This document shows, piece after piece, positions 28,557-37,719 of a stretch of DNA of 64,000 bases. The stretch is from positions 4,030,001 to 4,094,000 of the forward strand of contig NZ_CP109796.1 in NCBI RefSeq assembly GCF_038725785.1, read 5' to 3'. The translations under genes were made by a program, and so were the position numbers. Every line of letters begins with the position of its first letter. The stretch's first letter is position 1. The stretch is from Termitidicoccus mucosus (GTDB lineage: Bacteria > Verrucomicrobiota > Verrucomicrobiia > Opitutales > Opitutaceae). A model generated the notes under the pieces. The model saw nothing but the letters and a program-made list of their open reading frames with translations, made no database searches and was not told the DNA's origin.

Positions 28557-30053
28557 TTACCGCTTCGTTTTCAGCGCGGCCTCGATCTGTTTGCAGGCCA
28601 GGCGCAGGACTTGCAGGCGGGCGTATTGCTTGTTGTTGGCGGGGATCAGGTGCCACGGGGCGGCCGGCGTCTCGGTGAGGGCAAACATGTCCGACAGCGC
28701 GGCCTCGTAGGCGGTCCACTTGCGGCGGTTGCGCCAATCCTCGGCATTGATCTTGTGGCGCTTGTAGGGCGTGCGCTCGCGCAGGCGGAATCGGCGCAGC
28801 TGCTCATCCTTGCTGATGTGCAGCCAGAATTTCACCACGACGGCGCCGTGCTCGACGAGCTGCTGCTCGAAGTCGTTGATCTCGTCGTAGGCGCGGTGCC
28901 ATTCGTCCGCGCGGGCGAAACCCTCCACCCGCTCCACGAGCACGCGGCCATACCAGGACCGGTCGAAAACCGTCACGCGTCCGTCGCGCGGCAGACAGCG
29001 CCAGAAACGCCAGAGATAATGATGCGCCTTTTCCTCGTCGGTGGGCTTCGCGACCGGGATGACGCGATAGGCGCGCGCGTCGATGGCGCTGACGAGGCGG
29101 CGGATGGAGCCGCCTTTGCCGGCGGCATCCCAGCCCTCGAAGACAAACACGACCGAGCGCTTCGCGTCCTGCGCGCCGCGCACGGCGCGGTGGAGGCGAC
29201 CGAGCCATTTTTCGCGTTTGTCGCGGTATTCCTGCTCGGTGAGTTCCTGGTCGAGCGGAAGAGCGCCGAGGCGGCGGCGGCCGGCGGCGGTGACGGCGCG
29301 GGGGACCGGCTTCGGGCGCGGGACGGCGGTCTCCCTCGCGCCGAGCATGCGGCGATGCTCGTCGAAACGCTTGATGAGGATTTCGGTGAGCGTGAGGTTG
29401 CGCGCCCGCTCGTCCTCGATGTCGAGCACGACCCAGGGCGCGGCGGGCGTGTGCGTCTGGTCGAGCACGTAACGCGAGGCGCGCGCGAGGCGGTCGTAGC
29501 TGCGGTGCTGATACCAATGCTCGGGCGTCACGCGCCACGCGGTGTCCCGGTTTTTTTCGAGCGCGCGAAGGTGTCTGCCTTGGTTGGCTTTCGAGACGTG
29601 CAGCCAGAGTTTGATGATGAGCGTGCCGTTGTCGGTGAGCAGTTTTTCAAACTGGCCGATGTGCTTGAGCAGGTCGTGCGCATCGTCCCGGGCGCGCTTG
29701 CCGCGGCGGCTGTTTCCGCGCAGCGCCTCGGCATACCACGAGCCGATGTAGATGCCGATGCAGCCGTTGGCGGGCAGGTTGCGCCAGAAGCGCCACATGA
29801 AGGGCCGCTCGCGCTCCTCGTCGGACGGCTCCATGAAGGCGAAGGTCTCGACCCCGCGCGGGTCGAGCCAGCCGGTGAGCGTGTTGATGTATTCGCTGCG
29901 GCCCGAGCCTTCGAGACCGGCGACGATCAGCATGACCTTGAAGGGGAATTGCTTCAGCCGCACCTGCATTTGCACGAGCTGCTCGCGCAGTCGCGGAAGC
30001 GCATCGTCGTAGGCCTTTTTCGACATGCGTGTGGTTTCGCCCGAATGTGCCAT
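28557..30053 (-). CDS. Two-domain polyphosphate kinase 2 (polyphosphate:AMP phosphotransferase type)
   Basis: A 498-residue protein made of two fused PPK2 domains (about residues 20-245 and 265-495), the layout of polyphosphate:AMP phosphotransferase (PAP, class II PPK2). The C-terminal domain has an intact Walker A, FEGWDAAGKGG, with the lid and base residues WRFWRCLPRDGRV and FDRSWYGRVLVERVEGF. The N-terminal domain keeps only a degenerate loop (GLEGSGRSEY) and GSWYAEAL, as in known PAPs where one half is inactive. It would phosphorylate AMP to ADP with polyphosphate in the cytoplasm. A start at 30026 (MSKKAYDD) is also possible. No operon partner is evident. Confidence 0.9.
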   Translation of the reverse strand: MAHSGETTRMSKKAYDDALPRLREQLVQMQVRLKQFPFKVMLIVAGLEGSGRSEYINTLTGWLDPRGVETFAFMEPSDEERERPFMWRFWRNLPANGCIGIYIGSWYAEALRGNSRRGKRARDDAHDLLKHIGQFEKLLTDNGTLIIKLWLHVSKANQGRHLRALEKNRDTAWRVTPEHWYQHRSYDRLARASRYVLDQTHTPAAPWVVLDIEDERARNLTLTEILIKRFDEHRRMLGARETAVPRPKPVPRAVTAAGRRRLGALPLDQELTEQEYRDKREKWLGRLHRAVRGAQDAKRSVVFVFEGWDAAGKGGSIRRLVSAIDARAYRVIPVAKPTDEEKAHHYLWRFWRCLPRDGRVTVFDRSWYGRVLVERVEGFARADEWHRAYDEINDFEQQLVEHGAVVVKFWLHISKDEQLRRFRLRERTPYKRHKINAEDWRNRRKWTAYEAALSDMFALTETPAAPWHLIPANNKQYARLQVLRLACKQIEAALKTKR

Positions 30054-30287
30054 GAGGACGAAAAAGTTGCGCGCGCGCGCACTGGCTGTCGAGCGCGCAT
30101 GAATATTTTTTCGGACGCGGTCAACTCTTGACCCAAATTCACGGTAAAACCTCTTGCACGGGCGGCGGGTTTTGCGGCATGCATTGTTTGACTGTCATAC
30201 GGACGGCGGTTTGCCGGCCCGCCATGAGGTCGTTTTTGCTTCGCCTGTTCTTCCAAGCACGGACCCCTTCCCAATTCCCAAAACACC

Positions 30288-31454
30288 ATGCCCACCTCAT
30301 TCCTCGGCGTTGTTTTCCACTGGCTCGGCGGCCTGGCCTCCGGCTCCTTCTATGTGCCCTACAAGGGCGTGAAAAAATGGTCGTGGGAGACCTACTGGCT
30401 CGTCGGCGGGTTCTTTTCCTGGATCATCTGCCCGATTTTTTTCGCGTCGGCGATGACCAATGACCTCTTCGCGGTCATCCGCGCGCAAAGCTGGAACACG
30501 CTTTGCGTCACCTACCTCTTCGGCGTGATGTGGGGCATGGGCGGGCTGACGTTCGGGCTGACGATGCGCTACCTCGGCATGTCGCTGGGCATGGGGGTGG
30601 CGCTGGGCTACTGCACGGTGTTCGGCACGCTGCTGCCGCCGATCTTCAAGGTGTTTGTGGACGTGCCCGACGTGTATATCGCCGAGACCATCGGGCAGAT
30701 TTTCGCCACCACGCCGGGCAAGATCACGCTGGCCGGCATCGTCGTGACCATGGCCGGCATCGCCATCGCGGCCTACGCGGGGCTGACGAAGGAGCGCGAG
30801 ATGCCGGAGGCGGAAAAGAAGAAGGCCATCGCGGAGTTCAATTTCAGGAAGGGCATCCTGGTGGCGACGTTTTCCGGGGTGATGAGCGCGGGCATGGCGT
30901 TCGCGATGAGCGCGGGCAACCCGATCGGCACCGCCTCGCTCGCGGCCGGCACGGACTCGATCTGGACGGGCCTGCCGAAACTGGTGGTGATCCTGCTGGG
31001 CGGGTTCACGACGAATTTCATCTGGTGCGTGCTGCTGAACATCAAGAACCGGACCGGCTACCAATACCTGGCCAGCCACGTGCGGCCCGAGCACGCGGGC
31101 GTCGCGCCGATGCACCTGGCGGGCGGCCCGGCGGCGGAGCCGTCGCGCGAGCAGCTCAAGGTGCCGGTGGCGCCGAACTACCTGTTTTCCGCGCTGGCGG
31201 GTGCGACGTGGTATTTCCAGTTTTTCTTCTACACGATGGGCGAGACGAAGATGAAGGAGGCAAACTCGGATTTCGCGAGCTGGACGCTGCACATGGCGAG
31301 CATCATCATCTTCAGCACGCTGTGGGGGATTTATTTCAAGGAATGGAAGGGCGCGAGCGCGAAGGCGCGCGGCCTGATCTTCGCGGGCATCGCGACGCTG
31401 GTGTTTTCGACCGTGGTCATCGGTTTCGGCACCTGGCTGAAGACCCGCGGTTGA
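30288..31454 (+). CDS. rhaT: L-rhamnose/proton symporter RhaT family
   Basis: A 388-residue membrane protein of the RhaT family, with about ten helices. The opening SFLGVVFHWLGGLASGSFYVPYKGVKKWSWE (partly quoted by its key residues H-W-x-G and FYVPYK) and the segment FGVMWGMGGLTFGLTMRYLG are diagnostic. GMGVALGYCTVFGTLLPP and the C-terminal GIYFKEWKG also match. It brings L-rhamnose (or a similar deoxysugar) into the cell with protons. No rhamnose isomerase, kinase or aldolase gene is adjacent, although an HpcH/HpaI aldolase lies at 7524. It is monocistronic and convergent with the Gfo/Idh gene across a repeat-filled gap. Confidence 0.92.
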   Translation: MPTSFLGVVFHWLGGLASGSFYVPYKGVKKWSWETYWLVGGFFSWIICPIFFASAMTNDLFAVIRAQSWNTLCVTYLFGVMWGMGGLTFGLTMRYLGMSLGMGVALGYCTVFGTLLPPIFKVFVDVPDVYIAETIGQIFATTPGKITLAGIVVTMAGIAIAAYAGLTKEREMPEAEKKKAIAEFNFRKGILVATFSGVMSAGMAFAMSAGNPIGTASLAAGTDSIWTGLPKLVVILLGGFTTNFIWCVLLNIKNRTGYQYLASHVRPEHAGVAPMHLAGGPAAEPSREQLKVPVAPNYLFSALAGATWYFQFFFYTMGETKMKEANSDFASWTLHMASIIIFSTLWGIYFKEWKGASAKARGLIFAGIATLVFSTVVIGFGTWLKTRG

Positions 31455-31953
31455 GCGGCGGCGCGAAGAGGCGGCGCGCAACCATCCCTGCCTCCTCCGT
31501 TTGGCAGGGAGCAGGCGCTGCCGCGCGAAGCGGAAGCCACGTTATACGGTCACGGCTTTCCCGGCCGGATAATGACGCCTGCCGTTCGGCACCGTTTAAT
31601 AATACCAATTCCGAACGAAATTTATCCTTTTTCTCCGTGCCGTCCGGTTTAGGTAGGGCGAGGCGTCCCGCCGAGCCGTTGGCGCTCGCGGCTCGGCGGG
31701 ACGCCTCGCCCTACCTAAAATATAAAGCTCGTTCGGAAATGGTATAATAATAAAAGCCACGGAGCTTTCCGCGCTCCCTTCAGTCGCGCATGTGCGCGAG
31801 CGTCATGTCGCCCGCGCCGGCGTTGTTGCCATGGTATTTTCTTTCAACATCGGCCCAAATGGCAAAGCGAGGCGTCCCCGCCGGGCCGCGGCTCAGCCGG
31901 AGGCTTCGCCCTGCCGGCGCTGCCGCGCCAATGTTAAATGAAAACACCAATAT
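31455..31953. other. Repeat-filled gap between rhaT and the Gfo/Idh gene
   Basis: A 499-bp non-coding gap between convergent genes. It holds the MITE-like nested palindrome at 31602-31745 and a second, weaker GC-rich palindromic stretch near 31860-31925 (GCGAGGCGTC, GCCGGGCCGCGGCTCAGCC). No reading frame here is believable. Confidence 0.6.
31602..31745. repeat. MITE-like element with terminal inverted repeats and a perfect inner palindrome
   Basis: The terminal arms ATACCAATTCCGAACGA (31602-31618) and TCGTTCGGAAATGGTAT (31729-31745) pair with one mismatch. Inside is a perfect 29-bp palindrome (31650-31678 with 31689-31717, core GGCGAGGCGTCCCGCCGAGC) around a ten-base loop. No transposase frame is present, so it would be non-autonomous if mobile. 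Confidence 0.85.
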
Positions 31954-33489
31954 TTATAATTTGTAGAACTGCTCCCAGCCGGCGCGGGGCGGGATGTGCG
32001 CGAGGAGGGCGTTGGCGGCGGCGTTGTTTGTGATGCGTTTTGCCTTCGCATCGAATTTTAATGTCTCGCCGGGCCGGCAGACGCGCTGGGCGATGATGCC
32101 GATTGCCATCGTCTGGCAGAGGGGGCCGCTGACGGCAAAGGGGGAATGGGGCTGCTCTTCGCCGAGGATGGAGCGGAGGAAGTTGCCGTAGTGCGCGTCG
32201 GGTTTGTCCTTGCGATAGTCCGGGTAATTTTCCCCGGCGCCGGCGATTTGTTTCAACACGCTGCCGTGCGAGCCGCCTTGGAAAATGGCGCCGTCGGCGC
32301 GGTAAAGTTCCTTGCCGGGAGGCGGATTTTTTTTGGCGCGGCCGCCGGTGCCGCCACCGGGCGTGGGGATGGATTTGTCCTCCTCGATGGCGCCGGCGCC
32401 GGCGGGGAGCGGCGGGAGGTTTTCCATGCCGTCATACCACCAGAGGTCGAGGGCGGGGTTGGCGGCGTCGCGCGCGGGGAACTTGAACTGCAATGTCGTC
32501 GCCTGCGGAAAAACAAATTTGTTCCAGCCGTCGAGTTTCACGGCGGCGACTTCGGTCGGATAACCGAGCCGCAGAAATTCGTGCGCGGTGTCGAAAATGT
32601 GCGCGCCCCAGTCGCCGAGCGCGCCGTTGCCGAAGTCGAACCAGCAGCGCCATTCGCCGTCGAGGTAGCGCGTGCTGCACGGGTGGTCGGAGGCGGTGGC
32701 GAGCCAGGCGTTCCAGTCGAGCCAGTCGGGCGCGAGCTCGGCGGGGAAATAATTGTCGAGGCCGCGGAACTCCGGCTTTTTCGCCCAGTGCCAGCGGCGG
32801 TCGTTGTTCATGTGGGCGTTTATGCGGGTGATGTTTTTTAATATGCCGGCCTCCGCCCAGTTTTTGAACTGGTAATAATTGGCGGACGAGTGGCCCTGGT
32901 TGCCCATTTGGGTGACGAGCGCGGCGCCGGTGCGCGTTTTGTATTTGGCGGCGGCGGCGATGAGGAGGTCTATCTGGTCGAAGGTGTGGGCGACGGGTTT
33001 TTCGACATAGACGTGCAGGCCGAGCGAGAGCGCCAGCATCGCGGCGGGGAAGTGCGAGAAATCGGGCGTGGCGACGAGGACGGCGTCGAGATCCCGCGCG
33101 TTTTCGTCGAGGAGGCGGCGGAAGTCGCGGTAGAGTTTCGCCTTGGGGAATTGTTTTATGGTGGCGACGGTGCGGTGGTGGCCGAGTTCGGTGTCGCAGA
33201 GGGCGACGACCTCGGTGAGGCCGGTTTTCTCGAATTGTTTGATGTCGGCGGCTCCCTGGTTGCCGATGCCGATGTAGGCGATGCGGATTTTTTGCGAGGC
33301 GCCGGAGGTGGGGTGGCCGGCGTCATCGGCGCCGGCGGTGTCTGTTTTCTTTGTGGCGGCGGCGGCAAGGTTTGCCGGGAGGGCGCCGGCGATGAAGGGG
33401 AAGGCGCCGGCGGCGAGGATTTGCTTGAGGAATGGGCGGCGCCGGAGGGCGGCGGTGCCGGAGGTGTTTGTATTATTATTGCTGGGCAT
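31954..33489 (-). CDS. Gfo/Idh/MocA-family oxidoreductase with Tat-type signal
   Basis: A 511-residue NAD(P)-dependent dehydrogenase. The N-terminus carries a twin-arginine motif (RRRPFLK) and a hydrophobic stretch ending near LPANLAAAA, so it is probably exported folded with its cofactor. The Rossmann motif is IAYIGIGNQGAADI, and the family EKP motif lies in LHVYVEKPVAHTFDQID. The C-terminal alpha/beta domain contains GDWGAHIFDTAHEFL. Proteins of this class commonly oxidise glycosides at C3. The next gene upstream on the same strand (33717-35150) encodes two DUF1080 domains, now known as 3-keto-glycoside hydrolase/lyase domains, so the two probably act in sequence. Confidence 0.9.
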   Translation of the reverse strand: MPSNNNTNTSGTAALRRRPFLKQILAAGAFPFIAGALPANLAAAATKKTDTAGADDAGHPTSGASQKIRIAYIGIGNQGAADIKQFEKTGLTEVVALCDTELGHHRTVATIKQFPKAKLYRDFRRLLDENARDLDAVLVATPDFSHFPAAMLALSLGLHVYVEKPVAHTFDQIDLLIAAAAKYKTRTGAALVTQMGNQGHSSANYYQFKNWAEAGILKNITRINAHMNNDRRWHWAKKPEFRGLDNYFPAELAPDWLDWNAWLATASDHPCSTRYLDGEWRCWFDFGNGALGDWGAHIFDTAHEFLRLGYPTEVAAVKLDGWNKFVFPQATTLQFKFPARDAANPALDLWWYDGMENLPPLPAGAGAIEEDKSIPTPGGGTGGRAKKNPPPGKELYRADGAIFQGGSHGSVLKQIAGAGENYPDYRKDKPDAHYGNFLRSILGEEQPHSPFAVSGPLCQTMAIGIIAQRVCRPGETLKFDAKAKRITNNAAANALLAHIPPRAGWEQFYKL

Positions 33490-33549
33490 GACGGGGGAGG
33501 TTGAGGCTTGTTTTATGGGTGCTTTGAAAAACTCAAAACAATCCGGTTT

Positions 33550-33628
33550 TTAACCGCAAAGGACGCAAAAGGCGCAAAGATTCCAAAACATGATTTCTCT
33601 CTGATTTCCTTGCGTCCTCTGCGGTTAA
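33550..33628. repeat. Palindromic intergenic repeat, 'ttaaccgcaaaggacgcaa' type
   Basis: The arms at 33550-33568 (TTAACCGCAAAGGACGCAA) and 33610-33628 (TTGCGTCCTCTGCGGTTAA) pair with one mismatch across a 41-base spacer. Related arms recur at 37833-37915, so this is a family rather than a single structure. It lies between the DUF1080 gene and the Gfo/Idh gene. Confidence 0.8.
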
Positions 33629-33716
33629 TTTCGCGGCTGATTTGTTTTTGGGTTCTTCAAGTCGTCCTTAACACTGATGGTTTTTATATTATTGCCGGCG
33701 CCGGCGGTGATTTTGT

Positions 33717-35150
33717 TTATTTTAACTCGCGGATTTTTATGCTGCGGAAGCGGACTTGGTTGCCGTGGTCTTGCAGGAGGATGGGGCCTTTCGGGGCGAG
33801 GCCAAAGCCGGGCGTCTTTTTATATTTGCTGATGGCGACGAGCGCGTTGAATTCCGCCGAACCGCGCTCGTAGGCGACGGTGCGGACGCCGTTCAACCAA
33901 TGCTCGACGTGCCCGTCGGGGCGGACGACGATGCGCGCGTGCTGCCATTCGCCGGGTTTCGGGATGACGCCCAGGCCCTTGACGCGCAAGGTGTCCGGCG
34001 CGATGAGGTCGTAGAGACCGGCGAGGCAGCGGTTGCCGTCGCGGCCGAGTTTCGCGTCGGGGTGTTTTTTGTCGTCGAGGATTTGATATTCGAGGCCGAT
34101 GGCGGAGCCGCCGCCGCCGATGGAGTCGAGTTTTTCGACGACAAAATATTTCACGCCGCTGTTCGCGCCGGGCGTGAACTTGAATTCGAGTTGCAGCTCG
34201 AACGCGGAGAATTCCGCCTCGGTGACGATGTCGCCGCCGTTTTTCGACTCGGCGCCGCCGGATTCGTTGACGATGAGTTCGCCGTTTTCGATTTTCCAGC
34301 CGGCGGCGGGGAAGGTGGTTTTGCGCGCGCCGCGCCAGCCCGCGGTGGTGCTGCCGTCCCAGAGCAGGCGCCAGCCGGCGGCGCGCTCGGCGGGGGAGAG
34401 GTCGTTGGGGAGCAGGTTGCGCTGGAAAACGGAGGCGTCGTCGGGCGTGGGGACGAGGTCGCGCGTCTGGATGCGGATGTCGCGCCAGCGGGTTTTGCGA
34501 CCGGCCGCGGCGGGGTCGGTTTTGGAGACGGAGTGGACTTGCAGCGCGATGAAGCCGGCCGGCGTGAGGCTGTCCGCGACGCTCGCGACGGGGACGCCGT
34601 TGACCCAGGTGCGGAGCGAGGAGCCGATGGCCTCGATGCGGAGGCGGTTCCACTGGCCGGTGCGGTAGAGCGTCGCGCCCCGCGGGTTCATGTCGCCGGT
34701 GTAGAGCCAGCCGCGGCGCGCCTCGTCGTAGATGCCGCCGGTCCAGGCGCGCGGGGCGGGGTCGATCTCGAACTGGTAGCCGAAGACGAGAGGCGGCTTG
34801 CCGTTTTGGGCCGGGCGCAACTCGCTGCGGAATTGCACGCCGCCGTTCTTGGCCTGCTCGGCGTCCTGCATGACCTCCATCTCGAGGATGAAGTCGCCGT
34901 AGGGGCGCTCGGTGGCGAGGAAGCTGTTGGGCGAATTGTTGACGGTGGTGCCGACGATGCAGCCGGCGGCGACCTCGTAGGTGGCGTTGCCGGCGACTTG
35001 TTTCCAGCCGGAGAGATCGCGGCCGTTGAACAACGGCTCCCACGGCCCGGCTTGGAGGGCGAGCGGGGCGAGCGCAAAGGCGGACAGCAACCACGGCAAG
35101 GACAGGGCGCGCACGCGGCGGCGCGCATTCGGAGGGAGGGATGGTTTCAT
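33717..35150 (-). CDS. Secreted protein with two DUF1080 (3-keto-glycoside hydrolase) domains
   Basis: A 477-residue protein starting at 35150 (MKPSLPPNAR), which gives a standard signal peptide ending near ALQAG; the frame open further upstream adds a non-signal extension. Domain 1 (about 36-225) begins WEPLFNGRDLSGW and contains FILEMEVMQ and NGGVQFRSEL. Domain 2 (about 245-475) begins WRLLWDGSTTAGWRG and contains FELQLEFKFTPGANSGVKYF and HARIVVRPDG. This is the PF06439 laminin-G-like fold of 3-keto-disaccharide hydrolases. It precedes the Gfo/Idh dehydrogenase gene on the same strand (227-bp gap with a palindromic repeat), supporting a joint 3-keto-glycoside degradation route in the periplasm. 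Confidence 0.88.
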   Translation of the reverse strand: MKPSLPPNARRRVRALSLPWLLSAFALAPLALQAGPWEPLFNGRDLSGWKQVAGNATYEVAAGCIVGTTVNNSPNSFLATERPYGDFILEMEVMQDAEQAKNGGVQFRSELRPAQNGKPPLVFGYQFEIDPAPRAWTGGIYDEARRGWLYTGDMNPRGATLYRTGQWNRLRIEAIGSSLRTWVNGVPVASVADSLTPAGFIALQVHSVSKTDPAAAGRKTRWRDIRIQTRDLVPTPDDASVFQRNLLPNDLSPAERAAGWRLLWDGSTTAGWRGARKTTFPAAGWKIENGELIVNESGGAESKNGGDIVTEAEFSAFELQLEFKFTPGANSGVKYFVVEKLDSIGGGGSAIGLEYQILDDKKHPDAKLGRDGNRCLAGLYDLIAPDTLRVKGLGVIPKPGEWQHARIVVRPDGHVEHWLNGVRTVAYERGSAEFNALVAISKYKKTPGFGLAPKGPILLQDHGNQVRFRSIKIRELK

Positions 35151-35361
35151 AAGAGCGAGCAGGGGGAATGGGAAACTGACGGAGATGAAGCGGACATTAA
35201 ACAGCCGCCCCGGGAAAAAATGCAATCCGGCAAATGGGGCGGGATCGTGCGGCAGGGGAAAAGGGCTCCCCCCCTCCCCCGCCCCGCCTTCGCCCTTCCC
35301 TTCTGTCTTGAGCGCGGGGCGGCGGGGCGCGAAGCTCGGCCTTTCCTTTTCCTCACCGCGC

Positions 35362-37029
35362 ATGTCGAAACCCTCCTATCTCGCACCCGAATCGGATATG
35401 TTCAACACCGGGCCGTCCTATTGGCAGACCAACGCCTGGTGGATGGCTCCGCTGGCGGTCTTTGCGCTCACGGTGGCGATGACCGTGTTTTCCTTTCCCC
35501 CCTTCAACGCGGGCGAGCTCGCCTATATCTTCGCGGTGCCGGCGATTTTCTGGGCCTTCAAGCGGCCCCGGCTGAAAGTGTTCCTCCCGGTCGTGTTCGG
35601 CGCGCAGGCGGCGGCCTGGACGATTCTGCTCGCGTGGCTGCACAATGTCACGTGGCTGGGCCTGTTTCTGCTCGGGCCGTTTGTCGGCGCGTGGATCGGG
35701 CTCTGGTATGCCGCCGTGTGGTGGGCCGCCCCGCGCGCCCTGGGTAAACCGGCGCCGGTGCGCGTGGCGATCATGCTCGGCCTGGCCGGATTGTGGGTGC
35801 TCATCGAGTGGACGCGCCTGTGGTTCCTGAGCGGGTTTCCCTGGCTGCCGCTCGCGGCCAGCCAGTGGACGAGGCCGTTTCTGCTGCAAGTCGCGGCGGT
35901 GACCGGCGCCGGCGGCATTTCATTCGTATTGATATGCTTCAATCTCGGCGCGGCGGCGGGTTTGTACCGGCTGTTTTTCGAGCGCGAGCTGAAGGGCCTG
36001 AGACGGCGCAGCCCGGAGTTCATGGCCGCGCTGCTGGTGCTCGGCACGTCGTTCCTGTGGGTCGGCGATTACATGGATTCCAGCGGCAGGCGGGAAAGGG
36101 TGGCGTTGATCGCGGTGGTGGAGCCCAATATCCCGCAGGCGGTGAAATGGGACCCGGCCAAGGCGGACGGCATCCTCGACGCGCTCGCCAAGCTCACGGA
36201 ACGCGCGTCGCTCACGTTTCCCGACCTGATCCTGTGGCCGGAGTCGGCCATGCCGTTCGCGCTGAAGGGCGACGGCCCCGAGGCGCGCCAGTGGGTCGAG
36301 AGCCTCGCGCGCCGCGTCAACACGCCGCTGCTGATCGGCGGCGACAGCGTCGAAACCCTGCCCGACGGCACGCGCGCGTGGTATAACGCCGCCTTCGTGG
36401 TCGATCCGGAGGCGGGCCTGCGCGAACACTACTACAAAAAACGCCACCTGGTGCCCTTCGGCGAGTATGTGCCGTTTCGCCCGTTGCTCGGCTGGCTCAG
36501 CAAGATCACCGACGTGGGCGAAGGCGACTTCCACCCGGGCGGGATTTCGGGCCCCCTCATCTGCGGCACGCGGCGCACCGACGTGTTCGCGGCCGGCCCG
36601 CTGATCTGCTACGAGGACATTTTCCCGAACCTCACCCGCGACAACACCGAGCTCGGCGCCGACCTGCACGTGGTGCTCACCAACAACGGCTGGTTCGGCC
36701 AGGGCGGGGCCGCCTGGCAGCACGCGGCGCACTCGATCCTGCGCGCGGTGGAGACGCGCCGGCCGGTCGTGCGCTGCAGCAACGGCGGCTGGAACGGCTG
36801 GATCGACGAATTTGGCCGGACCCACGATGTGATGACCAACCCGGACGGCTCCATCTACCTGCGCGGCACGCACACCTTCGACGTGCGGCGCTCCACCAGT
36901 TGGAAGGAGCGGGAGACGTTCTACGTGCGCCACGGCGACTGGTTCCTGTGGGCCTGCGCCGGCCTGCTGGTGCTCGGCCTGGCGGCGGTGCGCTTCGGCC
37001 ACCTGAGGGTCGCTTCGCGGCCGGATTAA
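35362..37029 (+). CDS. lnt: Apolipoprotein N-acyltransferase
   Basis: A 555-residue inner-membrane enzyme that adds the third acyl chain to lipoproteins. The start taken at 35362 (MSKPSYLAPE) precedes about six or seven helices (GELAYIFAVPAIFWAF and onwards), then the nitrilase domain. The catalytic triad is visible as Glu in LILWPESAMPF, Lys in YYKKRHLVPFGEYVPF and Cys in GPLICYEDIFPN. The NNGWFGQGGAAWQHA and RRPVVRCSNGGWNGWID elements are typical. A hydrophobic C-terminal helix ends the protein. It is divergent from the DUF1080 gene, with about 210 bp between the starts. The window also encodes an apparent lipoprotein (42735-43496) that would need it. Confidence 0.95.
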   Translation: MSKPSYLAPESDMFNTGPSYWQTNAWWMAPLAVFALTVAMTVFSFPPFNAGELAYIFAVPAIFWAFKRPRLKVFLPVVFGAQAAAWTILLAWLHNVTWLGLFLLGPFVGAWIGLWYAAVWWAAPRALGKPAPVRVAIMLGLAGLWVLIEWTRLWFLSGFPWLPLAASQWTRPFLLQVAAVTGAGGISFVLICFNLGAAAGLYRLFFERELKGLRRRSPEFMAALLVLGTSFLWVGDYMDSSGRRERVALIAVVEPNIPQAVKWDPAKADGILDALAKLTERASLTFPDLILWPESAMPFALKGDGPEARQWVESLARRVNTPLLIGGDSVETLPDGTRAWYNAAFVVDPEAGLREHYYKKRHLVPFGEYVPFRPLLGWLSKITDVGEGDFHPGGISGPLICGTRRTDVFAAGPLICYEDIFPNLTRDNTELGADLHVVLTNNGWFGQGGAAWQHAAHSILRAVETRRPVVRCSNGGWNGWIDEFGRTHDVMTNPDGSIYLRGTHTFDVRRSTSWKERETFYVRHGDWFLWACAGLLVLGLAAVRFGHLRVASRPD

Positions 37030-37224
37030 GCTGGACGCTTCAAGTTCAAGTGAAACCCGCCGGGAGTTTGGCCTTAATCTTAAACGTCCAACTTGGACTG
37101 CCCGGCTTCGCCCGCCGCCGCGTTTCAGCATTTTCAAACCGCGCGAATCGTCCATAGTGGCGGTTTCTCATTTCTCCGCGCATCCGCATCGCGGCATTTT
37201 CGCACACCATCACCTTTCACCAAC

Positions 37225-37719
37225 ATGGAGCAGCTTCACGCCTACTGGCGCATGGAATACATCGAGGCCCCGCGCCTCCCCGCGTCGAAACGCCCCTTCA
37301 CCGACCTGCCCGCGCTCGGTGACGACCGCGCCGCGCTCATCGTGCATCGCAGCCCCCTCTCCTACCTAATGCTCAACCGCTACCCCTACAATCCCGGCCA
37401 CCTCCTCGCCATCCCCTTCCGCGAAGTCGCCGACATCGAGGAACTCGACCCCGCCGAACGCGCCGACCTCTTCGACATCATCGTCTTCGCCAAGCGCCTC
37501 CTGCGCGCGACCATCAAGCCCGACGCCTTCAACCTCGGCTTCAACCTCGGCATCGCGTCCGGCGGCAGCATCGCGCACCTGCACGGCCACATCGTCCCAC
37601 GCTGGAACGGCGACAACAACTTCATGCCCGTCCTCGGCCAGACCCGCGTGCTCCCGCAGGCGCTCGAAACCATCTGGGAAAAACTCTCCGCCGCCGCCGC
37701 CGTGGAAACCAAAAAGTAA
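37225..37719 (+). CDS. HIT-family hydrolase/transferase (Ap4A phosphorylase-like)
   Basis: A 164-residue protein from the ATG at 37225 (MEQLHAYWRMEYI). The histidine triad is HLHGHIVPRW, preceded by NLGFNLGIASGGSIAH, with the N-terminal substrate-binding part SYLMLNRYPYNPGHLLAIPF. This arrangement matches the bacterial HIT proteins annotated as AP-4-A phosphorylase or Ap4A hydrolase-like. It acts in the cytoplasm on nucleotide phosphoesters. It sits between lnt and phoH on the same strand, part of what looks like a conserved core neighbourhood. Confidence 0.92.
   Translation: MEQLHAYWRMEYIEAPRLPASKRPFTDLPALGDDRAALIVHRSPLSYLMLNRYPYNPGHLLAIPFREVADIEELDPAERADLFDIIVFAKRLLRATIKPDAFNLGFNLGIASGGSIAHLHGHIVPRWNGDNNFMPVLGQTRVLPQALETIWEKLSAAAAVETKK

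Noticed and set aside
28500-30131. 543-codon plus-strand open frame opposite the PPK2 gene
   Set aside because: The minus strand has two PPK2 domains, and this frame has only shadow composition.
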